This document shows positions 31,695-38,663 of a stretch of 38,663 nt of DNA, piece after piece. Within the stretch, counting starts at the first letter, position 1; each line of letters begins with the position of its first letter. Source of the DNA: RGIG8700 sp964568815 (GTDB lineage: Bacteria; Bacillota; Clostridia; RGIG6154); the NCBI GenBank assembly GCA_964568815.1, contig CAZMRY010000006.1, positions 1 to 38,663 on the forward strand, read 5' to 3'. Under the pieces are notes generated by a model that did not search any database, was not told where the DNA came from, and worked only from the letters and a program-made list of their open reading frames with translations. The translations under genes were made by a program, and so were the position numbers.

Positions 31695-34540
31695 TGAAGA
31701 AAATTATTTCCTTAATATTAAGCTTCATTCTTATGATGGGTACATTTTGTACAGTTTCTGCACAAAATGTACCAACAGTAAATCTAAAGAATGAACACAA
31801 AGCCTTAATGAGTGCAATCGGCTGTTATAAAGAAGGCGATGATTTAGGTGTTAAATTAACAAGAAGTCAATTTGCAGACCTTTTGGTAAAAAGCATCTAT
31901 AAAGAACCGCAATATTTAACAGACAATACTTCAACATTTAATGATGTACTAAGTGATAATCCATATTATGCATCAATAAATCTTCTGAAAGCCTTAGAGG
32001 TAACTCTTGGTGACGGAAACGGTAATTTTAAACCTGATGAAGAAATAATGGTAAATGATGCTGTAGTAATGACAGTAAGATTTTTAGGCTACAAATTGTA
32101 TGCAGACAAAAAAGGATATTTAGTAGTAGCATCAGAAAAAGGCTTATTAAACCACTTGTCTTTTGAGCATAATGAGATATTAAATCAAGGTCAGGCATTA
32201 ATACTAATTTATAATATGCTTAATGCAGATATATCAGACCTGCAATACAGCTCATCTGCCGCAAGTAGATTAATGTCAGCTCACAGAGCATTGTTTATAG
32301 TTAAGGGTGTTGTAACTGACGATGGTATTATATCTGAAAACGGAATGAGCAAACTTGGAACAGACAATATTATCATTAACGGAATGTGTTTTAAGAATGA
32401 AACAGGGAAAAAAGGTCTGTTCGGCAATGAAGTTGTAGGTTCTTATATTATAAGTGAAGGGAAAAGCATTTTAAAGTCAGTATATATTACAGAGTCGGAT
32501 AATACTCTTGTTATTAATAGTGATGATATTATTGATTTTGATATTTACAAACACGAATATATTTATTATGAAGATGATGAGAAAGAGAGCGAAGTTCAAT
32601 TCCCTTTCGGTATCACGATAATTTATAATGGTGTTCCTGTTACAGCCGATACTGATACTGAAGATGTTAACTTCAAGCCTTCAGAAGGCAATATCATTCT
32701 GAAAGATACAGACAAAGACAACAAATATGATTTATTATATATAAATTCATATAAAACAATGGTTGTATCTAATGCAGATGTGACTAAAAGTATCATTTAT
32801 TCTAAAACAGGCGGAAGTATCGATGTCAGAAATAAGGAATACACCATAACAGATAAGAACGGTCAAACAGTAAAAGTTTCAGAAATAAAGGAAAATGATG
32901 TAATTACTGTTGTAGAATCTTTAAATAAAAAAGTTTATACTTTATATGTGTCTGATGAAATTGTAAATGCAGTGGGAACAGGTTTTGATACAGGCAATAA
33001 AACACTTTTGTTAGATGATGGCACAGAAGTAATGCTTACTGATACTTTTGTTGAATATACTGCAAAAAATATGGGTATAAGCAAAGATGAAAATCGTGAA
33101 TATAAAATCCTTCAAAACCTTTCTAAAGGAAACATGCTTGCACTTTTCCTTGATGTAAACGGAAAAGTGGCTTGGGTTGAAGAGTCTGCGAGTTTTCAAT
33201 ACGGATACCTTGTAATTGCAACAGATGATTCCAGAAGTGCATTACAGAAAAATATTTATTTAAAAATATACATTCCGAGTGAAGGAATGAAAGACTTAAA
33301 AATGACAGAAAAAGTTACTTTCAGAGATGACAGAGGAAATCCTGATCAAAAGATAAAAGAAGAGGATATGGTAACTAAGCTTAAAGACTTTTGCGGAGGA
33401 GTAACAAATTATAACAGATTTATTGCATACAAAACAAACGCAGATGGGCTTATAAATGAAATAGAGCTTCCTCTGGATGTTGATGTAAATACTGCAAATA
33501 TGTCAGGGCATAGATTGTTTGTTATAAACGATGGCGGCACCTTTTATAATGTTAACAGCGGAGCATTAAGCGGAGGTGTACTCTTCTCTAACATTAAAAA
33601 AGTTGTAGTTCCGTCTTTCAAAAATTCTTTGGATGAAAAAGAATACACAACTCAAAGCTATAGCAGAATTATGGTGAATGATACTGAAAACAGTTATATT
33701 GCTTATGGAACAAATCCGCAGAGATACAGCAAACCTGAATATGTTGTAATGAAGTGGGCGGATTTCCAGGCACCGACCTTTAAAAGCTATATGGTTGTGT
33801 CAAAGGTGTTGAAATGTTACGATTATGATAAGGACGAAAGTTATTACAAAATTGATGGATATACAGCGCCGCTTACTTCAACCACTTACTTTGTAAAAGA
33901 GGAACATATCAATAATGTAGTGGAAAAAATTAAAGGCATAGATGGTGAAGAGTATAAACTTTCGGCAGGCGATGTGATTAATTTTGCAGTTTCAAACAAA
34001 TACACGGATAAGAGATATATAAAAACAGCTTATCTTATGTATGATGCAGACCAGCCAAATGGTAACTACGGAGAAACGGGCAGACTTCTCGGTTCTAAAG
34101 GTGATACATTAAGCTCATATAATCCCGCTATATTTTCTACGACAGGTGATACATTGGATGCAGAAGGAAATATAGTAAAGGGTACAATAACCCAAAATAA
34201 AACTGTAAATGTTAAGGGGATTAATATAAGAGCTACAGTTGGTTATGTGTATGACAAGTATGAAGGAACTGTTACATTAACAACTCAGCCATTAAAGAAA
34301 GATGATTATATGTATAACTCTGCAGAAGACGGTTACAGAAATCCTGCGGGAAACTATCTCACAGAAGTTTATCCTGATGAAGTCGGAATGATTTTGGTTA
34401 ACGTTTCTAAAGATGGAAAAGTGAACATAACCACAGCAAAAGATTATAAAGATTTTAAAACTTATGGTGCTGAATGTGATAAGGTAGTATGGGCAACACG
34501 ACTTTATCCGCAATTTGTGTGTTGTTACAGATATAATTAA
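31694..34540 (+). CDS. Second SLH-domain surface protein
   Basis: A 948-residue secreted protein. Signal peptide 1-23 (…VSA). Residues ~35-185 hold two or three degenerate SLH repeats (LTRSQFADLLVKSIY; ASINLLKALEVTLGDGNGNF; DDAVV-type helix), here at the N-terminus. The rest (~190-948) is a long beta-rich part with no family I can name, possibly an S-layer or scaffold body. ATG 31694 shares one base with the stop of the gene before (TAATG), with AGGAGG nine bases upstream, so both SLH proteins are made together. Confidence 0.8.
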   Translation: MKKIISLILSFILMMGTFCTVSAQNVPTVNLKNEHKALMSAIGCYKEGDDLGVKLTRSQFADLLVKSIYKEPQYLTDNTSTFNDVLSDNPYYASINLLKALEVTLGDGNGNFKPDEEIMVNDAVVMTVRFLGYKLYADKKGYLVVASEKGLLNHLSFEHNEILNQGQALILIYNMLNADISDLQYSSSAASRLMSAHRALFIVKGVVTDDGIISENGMSKLGTDNIIINGMCFKNETGKKGLFGNEVVGSYIISEGKSILKSVYITESDNTLVINSDDIIDFDIYKHEYIYYEDDEKESEVQFPFGITIIYNGVPVTADTDTEDVNFKPSEGNIILKDTDKDNKYDLLYINSYKTMVVSNADVTKSIIYSKTGGSIDVRNKEYTITDKNGQTVKVSEIKENDVITVVESLNKKVYTLYVSDEIVNAVGTGFDTGNKTLLLDDGTEVMLTDTFVEYTAKNMGISKDENREYKILQNLSKGNMLALFLDVNGKVAWVEESASFQYGYLVIATDDSRSALQKNIYLKIYIPSEGMKDLKMTEKVTFRDDRGNPDQKIKEEDMVTKLKDFCGGVTNYNRFIAYKTNADGLINEIELPLDVDVNTANMSGHRLFVINDGGTFYNVNSGALSGGVLFSNIKKVVVPSFKNSLDEKEYTTQSYSRIMVNDTENSYIAYGTNPQRYSKPEYVVMKWADFQAPTFKSYMVVSKVLKCYDYDKDESYYKIDGYTAPLTSTTYFVKEEHINNVVEKIKGIDGEEYKLSAGDVINFAVSNKYTDKRYIKTAYLMYDADQPNGNYGETGRLLGSKGDTLSSYNPAIFSTTGDTLDAEGNIVKGTITQNKTVNVKGINIRATVGYVYDKYEGTVTLTTQPLKKDDYMYNSAEDGYRNPAGNYLTEVYPDEVGMILVNVSKDGKVNITTAKDYKDFKTYGAECDKVVWATRLYPQFVCCYRYN

Positions 34541-34563
34541 ATACATGAAAGGAAATACATAAA

Positions 34564-36984
34564 ATGGAAAACGGATTTTTGTTTTGCAATGCACATCTTG
34601 ATCCTGTGTGGCTTTGGACTTGGGATGAAGGTGCTGCAGAAGCAGTTTCAACTTTTAGAACCGCTGCTCAATTTTGTGACGAATATGATGGATTTGTGTT
34701 CAATCACAATGAAGCTATTCTTTATGAATGGATAGAAGAATACGAACCTGAGCTTTTTGAAAGAATTAAAAAGCATGTGGAAAGCGGAAAATGGCAAATT
34801 GTTGGAGGATGGTATCTTCAGCCTGATTGCACAATGCTTTCAGGGGAATCCTTTATAAGACAAATTGAATATGGAAGAAAATATTTTGCGGAAAAGTTTG
34901 GAAAAACAACAAAAACTGCAATGAATGTTGATTCTTTCGGTCACACAAGAGGACTTGTGCAAATTCTTAAAAAGACAGGCTTTGAAAATTATATATTTAT
35001 CAGACCTAATCATTTGAAAAGCGGTAATTATATATGGAAGGGCTTTGACGGAAGTGAAATTTTAGCTCATAGAATGATAAAAGGATATAAAACCTTAAAA
35101 GGTCAAGCCCTTTCAAGCATAATTAGTACGATTGAACAGAATAAAGAAAAGGAAAATCTGTTACTTCCGTGGGGTATAGGTGACCACGGAGGAGGACCTT
35201 CAAGAGTTGATTTAGAGGACTTTAAAGAATATATGCAAAATGGTGAATACAATCTTAAGCATTCAAATTGTGAAGAATATTTTGCGTCTGTAGACAGAAA
35301 AAATCTTGAAATATTTAATGATTCATTTGTTCATTGTATGGTTGGTTGCTACTCAACTATGGTAAGAATCAAGCAATTAAACAGAAGAATTGAAAACAAA
35401 ATCGAGATGTATAAGAGAATGTCGTATCATGCAGGAATTAGTGTTGATAAGAGCTTGGAAGAATATTGTGAGAAAAACTTAATGCTTGGTCAGTTTCATG
35501 ATGTTATCCCTGGAACAAGCATAAAAAATGCTGAAACAGATGCATTAAACCTCCTTGGTGCTGCAGAGGATATTTGCAATAAAAATATATTAAAAGCCTT
35601 CTTCAAGCTTAGCGAAGGTCAAGAAAAATGTAAGGATGGAGAAATCCCGATTCTTGTTTATAATCCTATGCCATATAACATCACAACTGAGATAGAAATT
35701 GAATTTCAGCTTGAAGACCAGAACTGGACTGAGAATGAATTTACAATTGCAAGGGTATATGACAAAAACGGTAACTTTATTCCAACGCAAAACGAAAGAG
35801 AAAATTCAACGATAGAACTTGACTGGAGAAAGAAAATTGTATTTGTTGCTGACCTTGAACCTGCATCAATGAACAGATTTAATTGTCAGCTTGAAACAAA
35901 GAAAAATTATAATAGAATTGCAGAACATAAAAATCAAGACAATAAAACAATTACATTTGAAAATGAAAGAAGAGTATTTGTTATTAATAAAAAAACAGGT
36001 TTGATTGATAAATATGAAGTTGATGGAAAGGCACTTTTAAACAAAGGTTCAGCAGTTATCAATTCATATTTTGATAACGAAGACCCTTGGGGAATGGAGG
36101 TAAGTGCATTTCCCGACAAAGAACGAAGCTTTAAGCTTATGTCTGCAAAGCAGGCGAATAAGTTCAGAGGGTATCCAAAAGAGAAAACAGGCAATGTGTC
36201 TATTATAGAAAACGGCGATGTAAGAACAAAAGTACAGGCAATTTTCAAAAATAATAATTCAATTGCAGTCGTAACATATACAGTACCCAAAAATAATGTT
36301 TATGTTGATATTGATGTTACAATGTTTTCAAATGATGTGAACAGACTATATAAGCTTTCTTTTGACAGTTGCCTAAAAAACAGTAAATTTATGGGACAAA
36401 CTGCTTTTGGTACTGAGGAATTAATTAAAGAGGGCAAAGAGGTATCTTTCCATCAATGGTGTGGACTTGTTGGCGAAGAAAACAGTCTGTATATAATAAA
36501 TAATGGAACCTATGCAGGCTCTGCAGAAGATAACATGCTTAATATGACTTTGTTAAGAACGCCTATTTATTCTGCACATCCTATCACTAACAGACAAGCA
36601 GCGCCTAAAGACAGATATACAAATCATATAGATATGGGAGAAAGACAATTTAAATTCAGACTTACAAACAGTCCAAATATTGACTTTGAGGCTGAAAAAG
36701 TAAATATGCCTCCTTATGCAGTAACATTCTTTCCTTCAGGCAAGGGGGAAAGTAAAGGAAATCTTGTTGAAATTAATAATAAGAACATACTTTTATCTAC
36801 ACTTGGAGAAAAAGACGGAAAAGTAATTGTAAGATTATATAACTCAACAGATGATGCACAAAATACTGAATTAATTATAAAAAATGATAAGCATAATATC
36901 AGTTTTGAAAAGTTTGAGGTTAAAACCTTCGTAATTGAAGGAGAACAACTTGCAGAAACAGATATGCTGGGAAATAAATTGTAA
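34564..36984 (+). CDS. GH38 alpha-mannosidase (cytoplasmic)
   Basis: An 806-residue glycoside hydrolase of family GH38. The N-terminal catalytic part has the metal-site motif AHLDPVWLW near residues 10-20 and the nucleophile Asp123 in NVDSFGH; later come the WGIGDHGGGPS motif near 200-215 and QFHDVIPGTS near 315. C-terminal domains are beta-sandwiches. It removes alpha-mannose from oligosaccharides. No signal peptide, so it acts inside on imported glycan. Start ATG 34564 has GAAAGGA upstream, 23 bases after the SLH gene. It is followed directly by GH29, pointing to a substrate with mannose and fucose. Confidence 0.93.
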   Translation: MENGFLFCNAHLDPVWLWTWDEGAAEAVSTFRTAAQFCDEYDGFVFNHNEAILYEWIEEYEPELFERIKKHVESGKWQIVGGWYLQPDCTMLSGESFIRQIEYGRKYFAEKFGKTTKTAMNVDSFGHTRGLVQILKKTGFENYIFIRPNHLKSGNYIWKGFDGSEILAHRMIKGYKTLKGQALSSIISTIEQNKEKENLLLPWGIGDHGGGPSRVDLEDFKEYMQNGEYNLKHSNCEEYFASVDRKNLEIFNDSFVHCMVGCYSTMVRIKQLNRRIENKIEMYKRMSYHAGISVDKSLEEYCEKNLMLGQFHDVIPGTSIKNAETDALNLLGAAEDICNKNILKAFFKLSEGQEKCKDGEIPILVYNPMPYNITTEIEIEFQLEDQNWTENEFTIARVYDKNGNFIPTQNERENSTIELDWRKKIVFVADLEPASMNRFNCQLETKKNYNRIAEHKNQDNKTITFENERRVFVINKKTGLIDKYEVDGKALLNKGSAVINSYFDNEDPWGMEVSAFPDKERSFKLMSAKQANKFRGYPKEKTGNVSIIENGDVRTKVQAIFKNNNSIAVVTYTVPKNNVYVDIDVTMFSNDVNRLYKLSFDSCLKNSKFMGQTAFGTEELIKEGKEVSFHQWCGLVGEENSLYIINNGTYAGSAEDNMLNMTLLRTPIYSAHPITNRQAAPKDRYTNHIDMGERQFKFRLTNSPNIDFEAEKVNMPPYAVTFFPSGKGESKGNLVEINNKNILLSTLGEKDGKVIVRLYNSTDDAQNTELIIKNDKHNISFEKFEVKTFVIEGEQLAETDMLGNKL

Positions 36985-36997
36985 AGGAGAAGAAAAA

Positions 36998-38266
36998 ATG
37001 AGTATTCCTATAGCAAAACAATACATAAAAGATTTTGAACAACTCGGGTTCGGTGTTTTTGTTCATTTCGGATTATATTCTGTTCTTGGAAAAGGCGAAT
37101 GGGTTGCAGCAGAAGCAAAATGGGATAGAGATGAATATGTTAAATTAATGGACAGATTTGAAGTTGATGATATGGGCAATATGGTTCGCGAAATTAAGCG
37201 TTCAGGTGCCAAATATATCACACTTACAACCCGTCATCACGATGGCTTTTCATTGTTTGATACTTGTGGGCTTAATGATTTTGATGCACCTCACAGTGCT
37301 GCAGGCAGAGATTTAGTAAAAGAGTTTGTTGATGCTTGCAGAGAAAATGATATTGTTCCGTTTTTGTATCATACAACTTTAGAGTTCTGGCATCCTGCTT
37401 TTGAAAAAGATGCAACGCCTGAAATGTTCAGTGAATATTTAGAATATTTGAGAAAAAGTGTTGAACTTTTATGCACGAATTATGGCGAAATCGGTGGATT
37501 CTGGTTTGACGGCAACTGGAGCAAAAAAGAGCCGGAAGGCGTTTGGGAAGAAGATAAACTCTACGGTATGATAAGAAGACTTCAACCAAATGCGATGATT
37601 ATAAACAATACAGGTTTGGGTGGCCACGGTAAGCTTGGGCATCCGGAACTTGATTCTGTTACTTTTGAAAGAGGAAAACCAACTCCCCTTAACAGAGAAG
37701 GTATGGAAAAATATGTGTCAGGAGAGGTTTGTGACAGTGTTAATAAGCATTGGGGAATGGCAGATGATATTAACTATAAATCACCTAAATACATCCTTGA
37801 AAATCTTTGCTATTGCAGAGGTGCAGGAGCAAACTATCTCTTTAATGTAGGACCTGACGGCAGAGGAAATATTCCCGAATATCCTAAAGCAACACTTGGA
37901 GTAATTGGCAGATGGATGGAACTTTTTGGTCAGGCTATTTATAATGGCAGACCATTCTGGCACAAAGAGGATGTAAAACACTTTGTTATGAAGGATGACA
38001 AGCATGCGTATTTTGTTTACTTTGATTTAGTGCGTCGTGGTTGTGCAAATGTTACATATAACAGAGGTGGCTCTTATGGAGAGTTTACATTCGAAGATTT
38101 CGGGCTTGATGTTGAAAATATAAGATGGATGGATAATGATGAAGCATTAAATTATAAATATGACGGAAATAGCATTACAATTGATTTTACAGGATTTGAA
38201 TATGGCATTGATTATTGTGTAAGAATTGCAATTGCAGACATTAAAGATTGTAAGGAGAGAAAGTAA
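36998..38266 (+). CDS. GH29 alpha-L-fucosidase (cytoplasmic)
   Basis: A 422-residue alpha-L-fucosidase of family GH29. The start of the barrel, GFGVFVHFGLYSVLGKGEW, the HHDGFSLFDT motif near residues 83-92, and the nucleophile Asp171 in GGFWFDGNW are typical. It releases alpha-linked fucose. The start is ATG 36998 with AAAGGAG, 13 bases after the GH38 stop; a longer frame overlaps GH38 and has no site. There is no signal peptide, so it is cytoplasmic, unlike the secreted proteins before it. It is translationally close to the HU-like gene after it. Confidence 0.93.
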   Translation: MSIPIAKQYIKDFEQLGFGVFVHFGLYSVLGKGEWVAAEAKWDRDEYVKLMDRFEVDDMGNMVREIKRSGAKYITLTTRHHDGFSLFDTCGLNDFDAPHSAAGRDLVKEFVDACRENDIVPFLYHTTLEFWHPAFEKDATPEMFSEYLEYLRKSVELLCTNYGEIGGFWFDGNWSKKEPEGVWEEDKLYGMIRRLQPNAMIINNTGLGGHGKLGHPELDSVTFERGKPTPLNREGMEKYVSGEVCDSVNKHWGMADDINYKSPKYILENLCYCRGAGANYLFNVGPDGRGNIPEYPKATLGVIGRWMELFGQAIYNGRPFWHKEDVKHFVMKDDKHAYFVYFDLVRRGCANVTYNRGGSYGEFTFEDFGLDVENIRWMDNDEALNYKYDGNSITIDFTGFEYGIDYCVRIAIADIKDCKERK

Positions 38267-38267
38267 A

Positions 38268-38540
38268 ATGAACAAGAAAGAATTGTGTGAAGCAGTTTCA
38301 ATAAAAACAGGCGAAAATATAGAGGCTTGTGAGAAAATTATTGAAGAAATGCTTTGTTCAATCGAAAATGAATTAAAGGACAGAGGAGAAGTCAAGCTCT
38401 TTGGTTTTGGCAAGTTTTATACAAGAAAATACAACAAGAGAAATTGCTACAACCCAATAACAAAAAAGATTGAAATTCTGAACGAAAGTGTTCAACCTTG
38501 TTTTAAAGCAGGACCAAAGCTCAGAGAAAAAATCCAATAA
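38268..38540 (+). CDS. HU/IHF-like DNA-binding protein
   Basis: A 90-residue protein of the HU family. It has the N-terminal helical dimer part (NKKELCEAVSIKTGENIEAC), the strand GEVKLFGFGKFYTRKY that leads into the DNA-binding arm, and the C-terminal CFKAGPKLREKI. The arm reads NPITKKIEIL where RNP-(R)TG is usual, so DNA binding may be altered. The start is one base after the GH29 stop with AAGGAG before it. It ends the CAZyme run, an odd place for a nucleoid protein. It is probably a minor paralogue and not the main HU. Confidence 0.85.
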   Translation: MNKKELCEAVSIKTGENIEACEKIIEEMLCSIENELKDRGEVKLFGFGKFYTRKYNKRNCYNPITKKIEILNESVQPCFKAGPKLREKIQ

Positions 38541-38544
38541 GCAA

Positions 38545-38568
38545 CGGAGTGTTCGTAAGAACACTCCG
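38545..38568 (+). terminator. Ten-base-pair hairpin after the HU-like gene
   Basis: CGGAGTGTTC-GTAA-GAACACTCCG is a perfect stem four bases after the stop codon. It lacks a T-run, so it may be a weak or Rho-independent-like end, or a mRNA-stabilising hairpin. Confidence 0.55.
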
Positions 38569-38574
38569 CAGACC

Positions 38575-38634
38575 GTCGAAAAAGTCGTTCTACCGCAAGC
38601 AAAACATTAAAATGTAGGGTTTGGCGATTTCGAC
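38575..38634. repeat. Inverted-repeat element at the right edge
   Basis: GTCGAAA (38575-38581) and TTTCGAC (38628-38634) bound a 60-base stretch with inner complementary bits (CTAC/GTAG). It looks like a small dispersed palindromic element; only one copy is in the window. Bases 38635-38663 show nothing. Confidence 0.35.
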
Positions 38635-38663
38635 AAACCGAAAATAGTAAAGAAAATATACAG

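Overview
The window is AT-rich DNA with strong AGGAGG-type ribosome binding sites, sigma-A-like promoters, SLH surface domains, a lipoprotein sugar-binding protein and AraC-type control. Together these point to a low-GC, Gram-positive, probably gut-type clostridium (Bacillota, class Clostridia). TGA is used as an ordinary stop, so the code is standard. No species can be named from the sequence alone.

Region 1 (1-8773) is the right end of an integrated mobile element, a temperate phage or phage-like integrative element. A tightly packed leftward operon carries a Cro-like regulator, an excisionase-type HTH protein, several small proteins, a replisome-organiser-like fragment, a PcfK/AcrIIA9-like protein, a PcfJ-like protein, a DUF3102 protein and the start of a zinc-finger protein. 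Rightward genes are a LexA/CI-type repressor, a DEDDh exonuclease fused to a BRCT domain, and a tyrosine integrase. The element ends in the 3' half of a tRNA-Lys(CUU) gene, so the intact tRNA and the left end should lie left of the window. Two short promoter-to-terminator units (about 70 nt each) look like small RNAs opposed to element genes.

Region 2 (8774-11495) is the junction. It holds two tandem 200-bp units, each ending in another copy of the tRNA 3' end, then a small protein gene that lacks a normal start codon, an AAA/DUF4143 ATPase, and a small broken gene.

Region 3 (11496-15339) holds a leftward orphan sugar-binding lipoprotein, a rightward DUF4432 (mutarotase-like) enzyme, a bidirectional terminator, and a leftward cupin-AraC regulator.

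Region 4 (15466-38540) is one rightward run of eight genes, probably controlled from the AraC-side divergent promoter. Two are large secreted beta-helix proteins (GH141-like), and two are large secreted proteins that share a nearly identical module of unknown family, one of them with three C-terminal SLH domains. The run continues with a second SLH protein, a cytoplasmic GH38 alpha-mannosidase, a cytoplasmic GH29 alpha-L-fucosidase and an HU-like DNA-binding protein. My reading is a cell-surface glycan-degrading locus: secreted and S-layer-associated proteins bind and cut a fucose- and mannose-containing glycan outside, and the cytoplasmic GH38 and GH29 finish imported oligosaccharides. The shared-module proteins and the SLH pair are the parts I could not assign to any described system.
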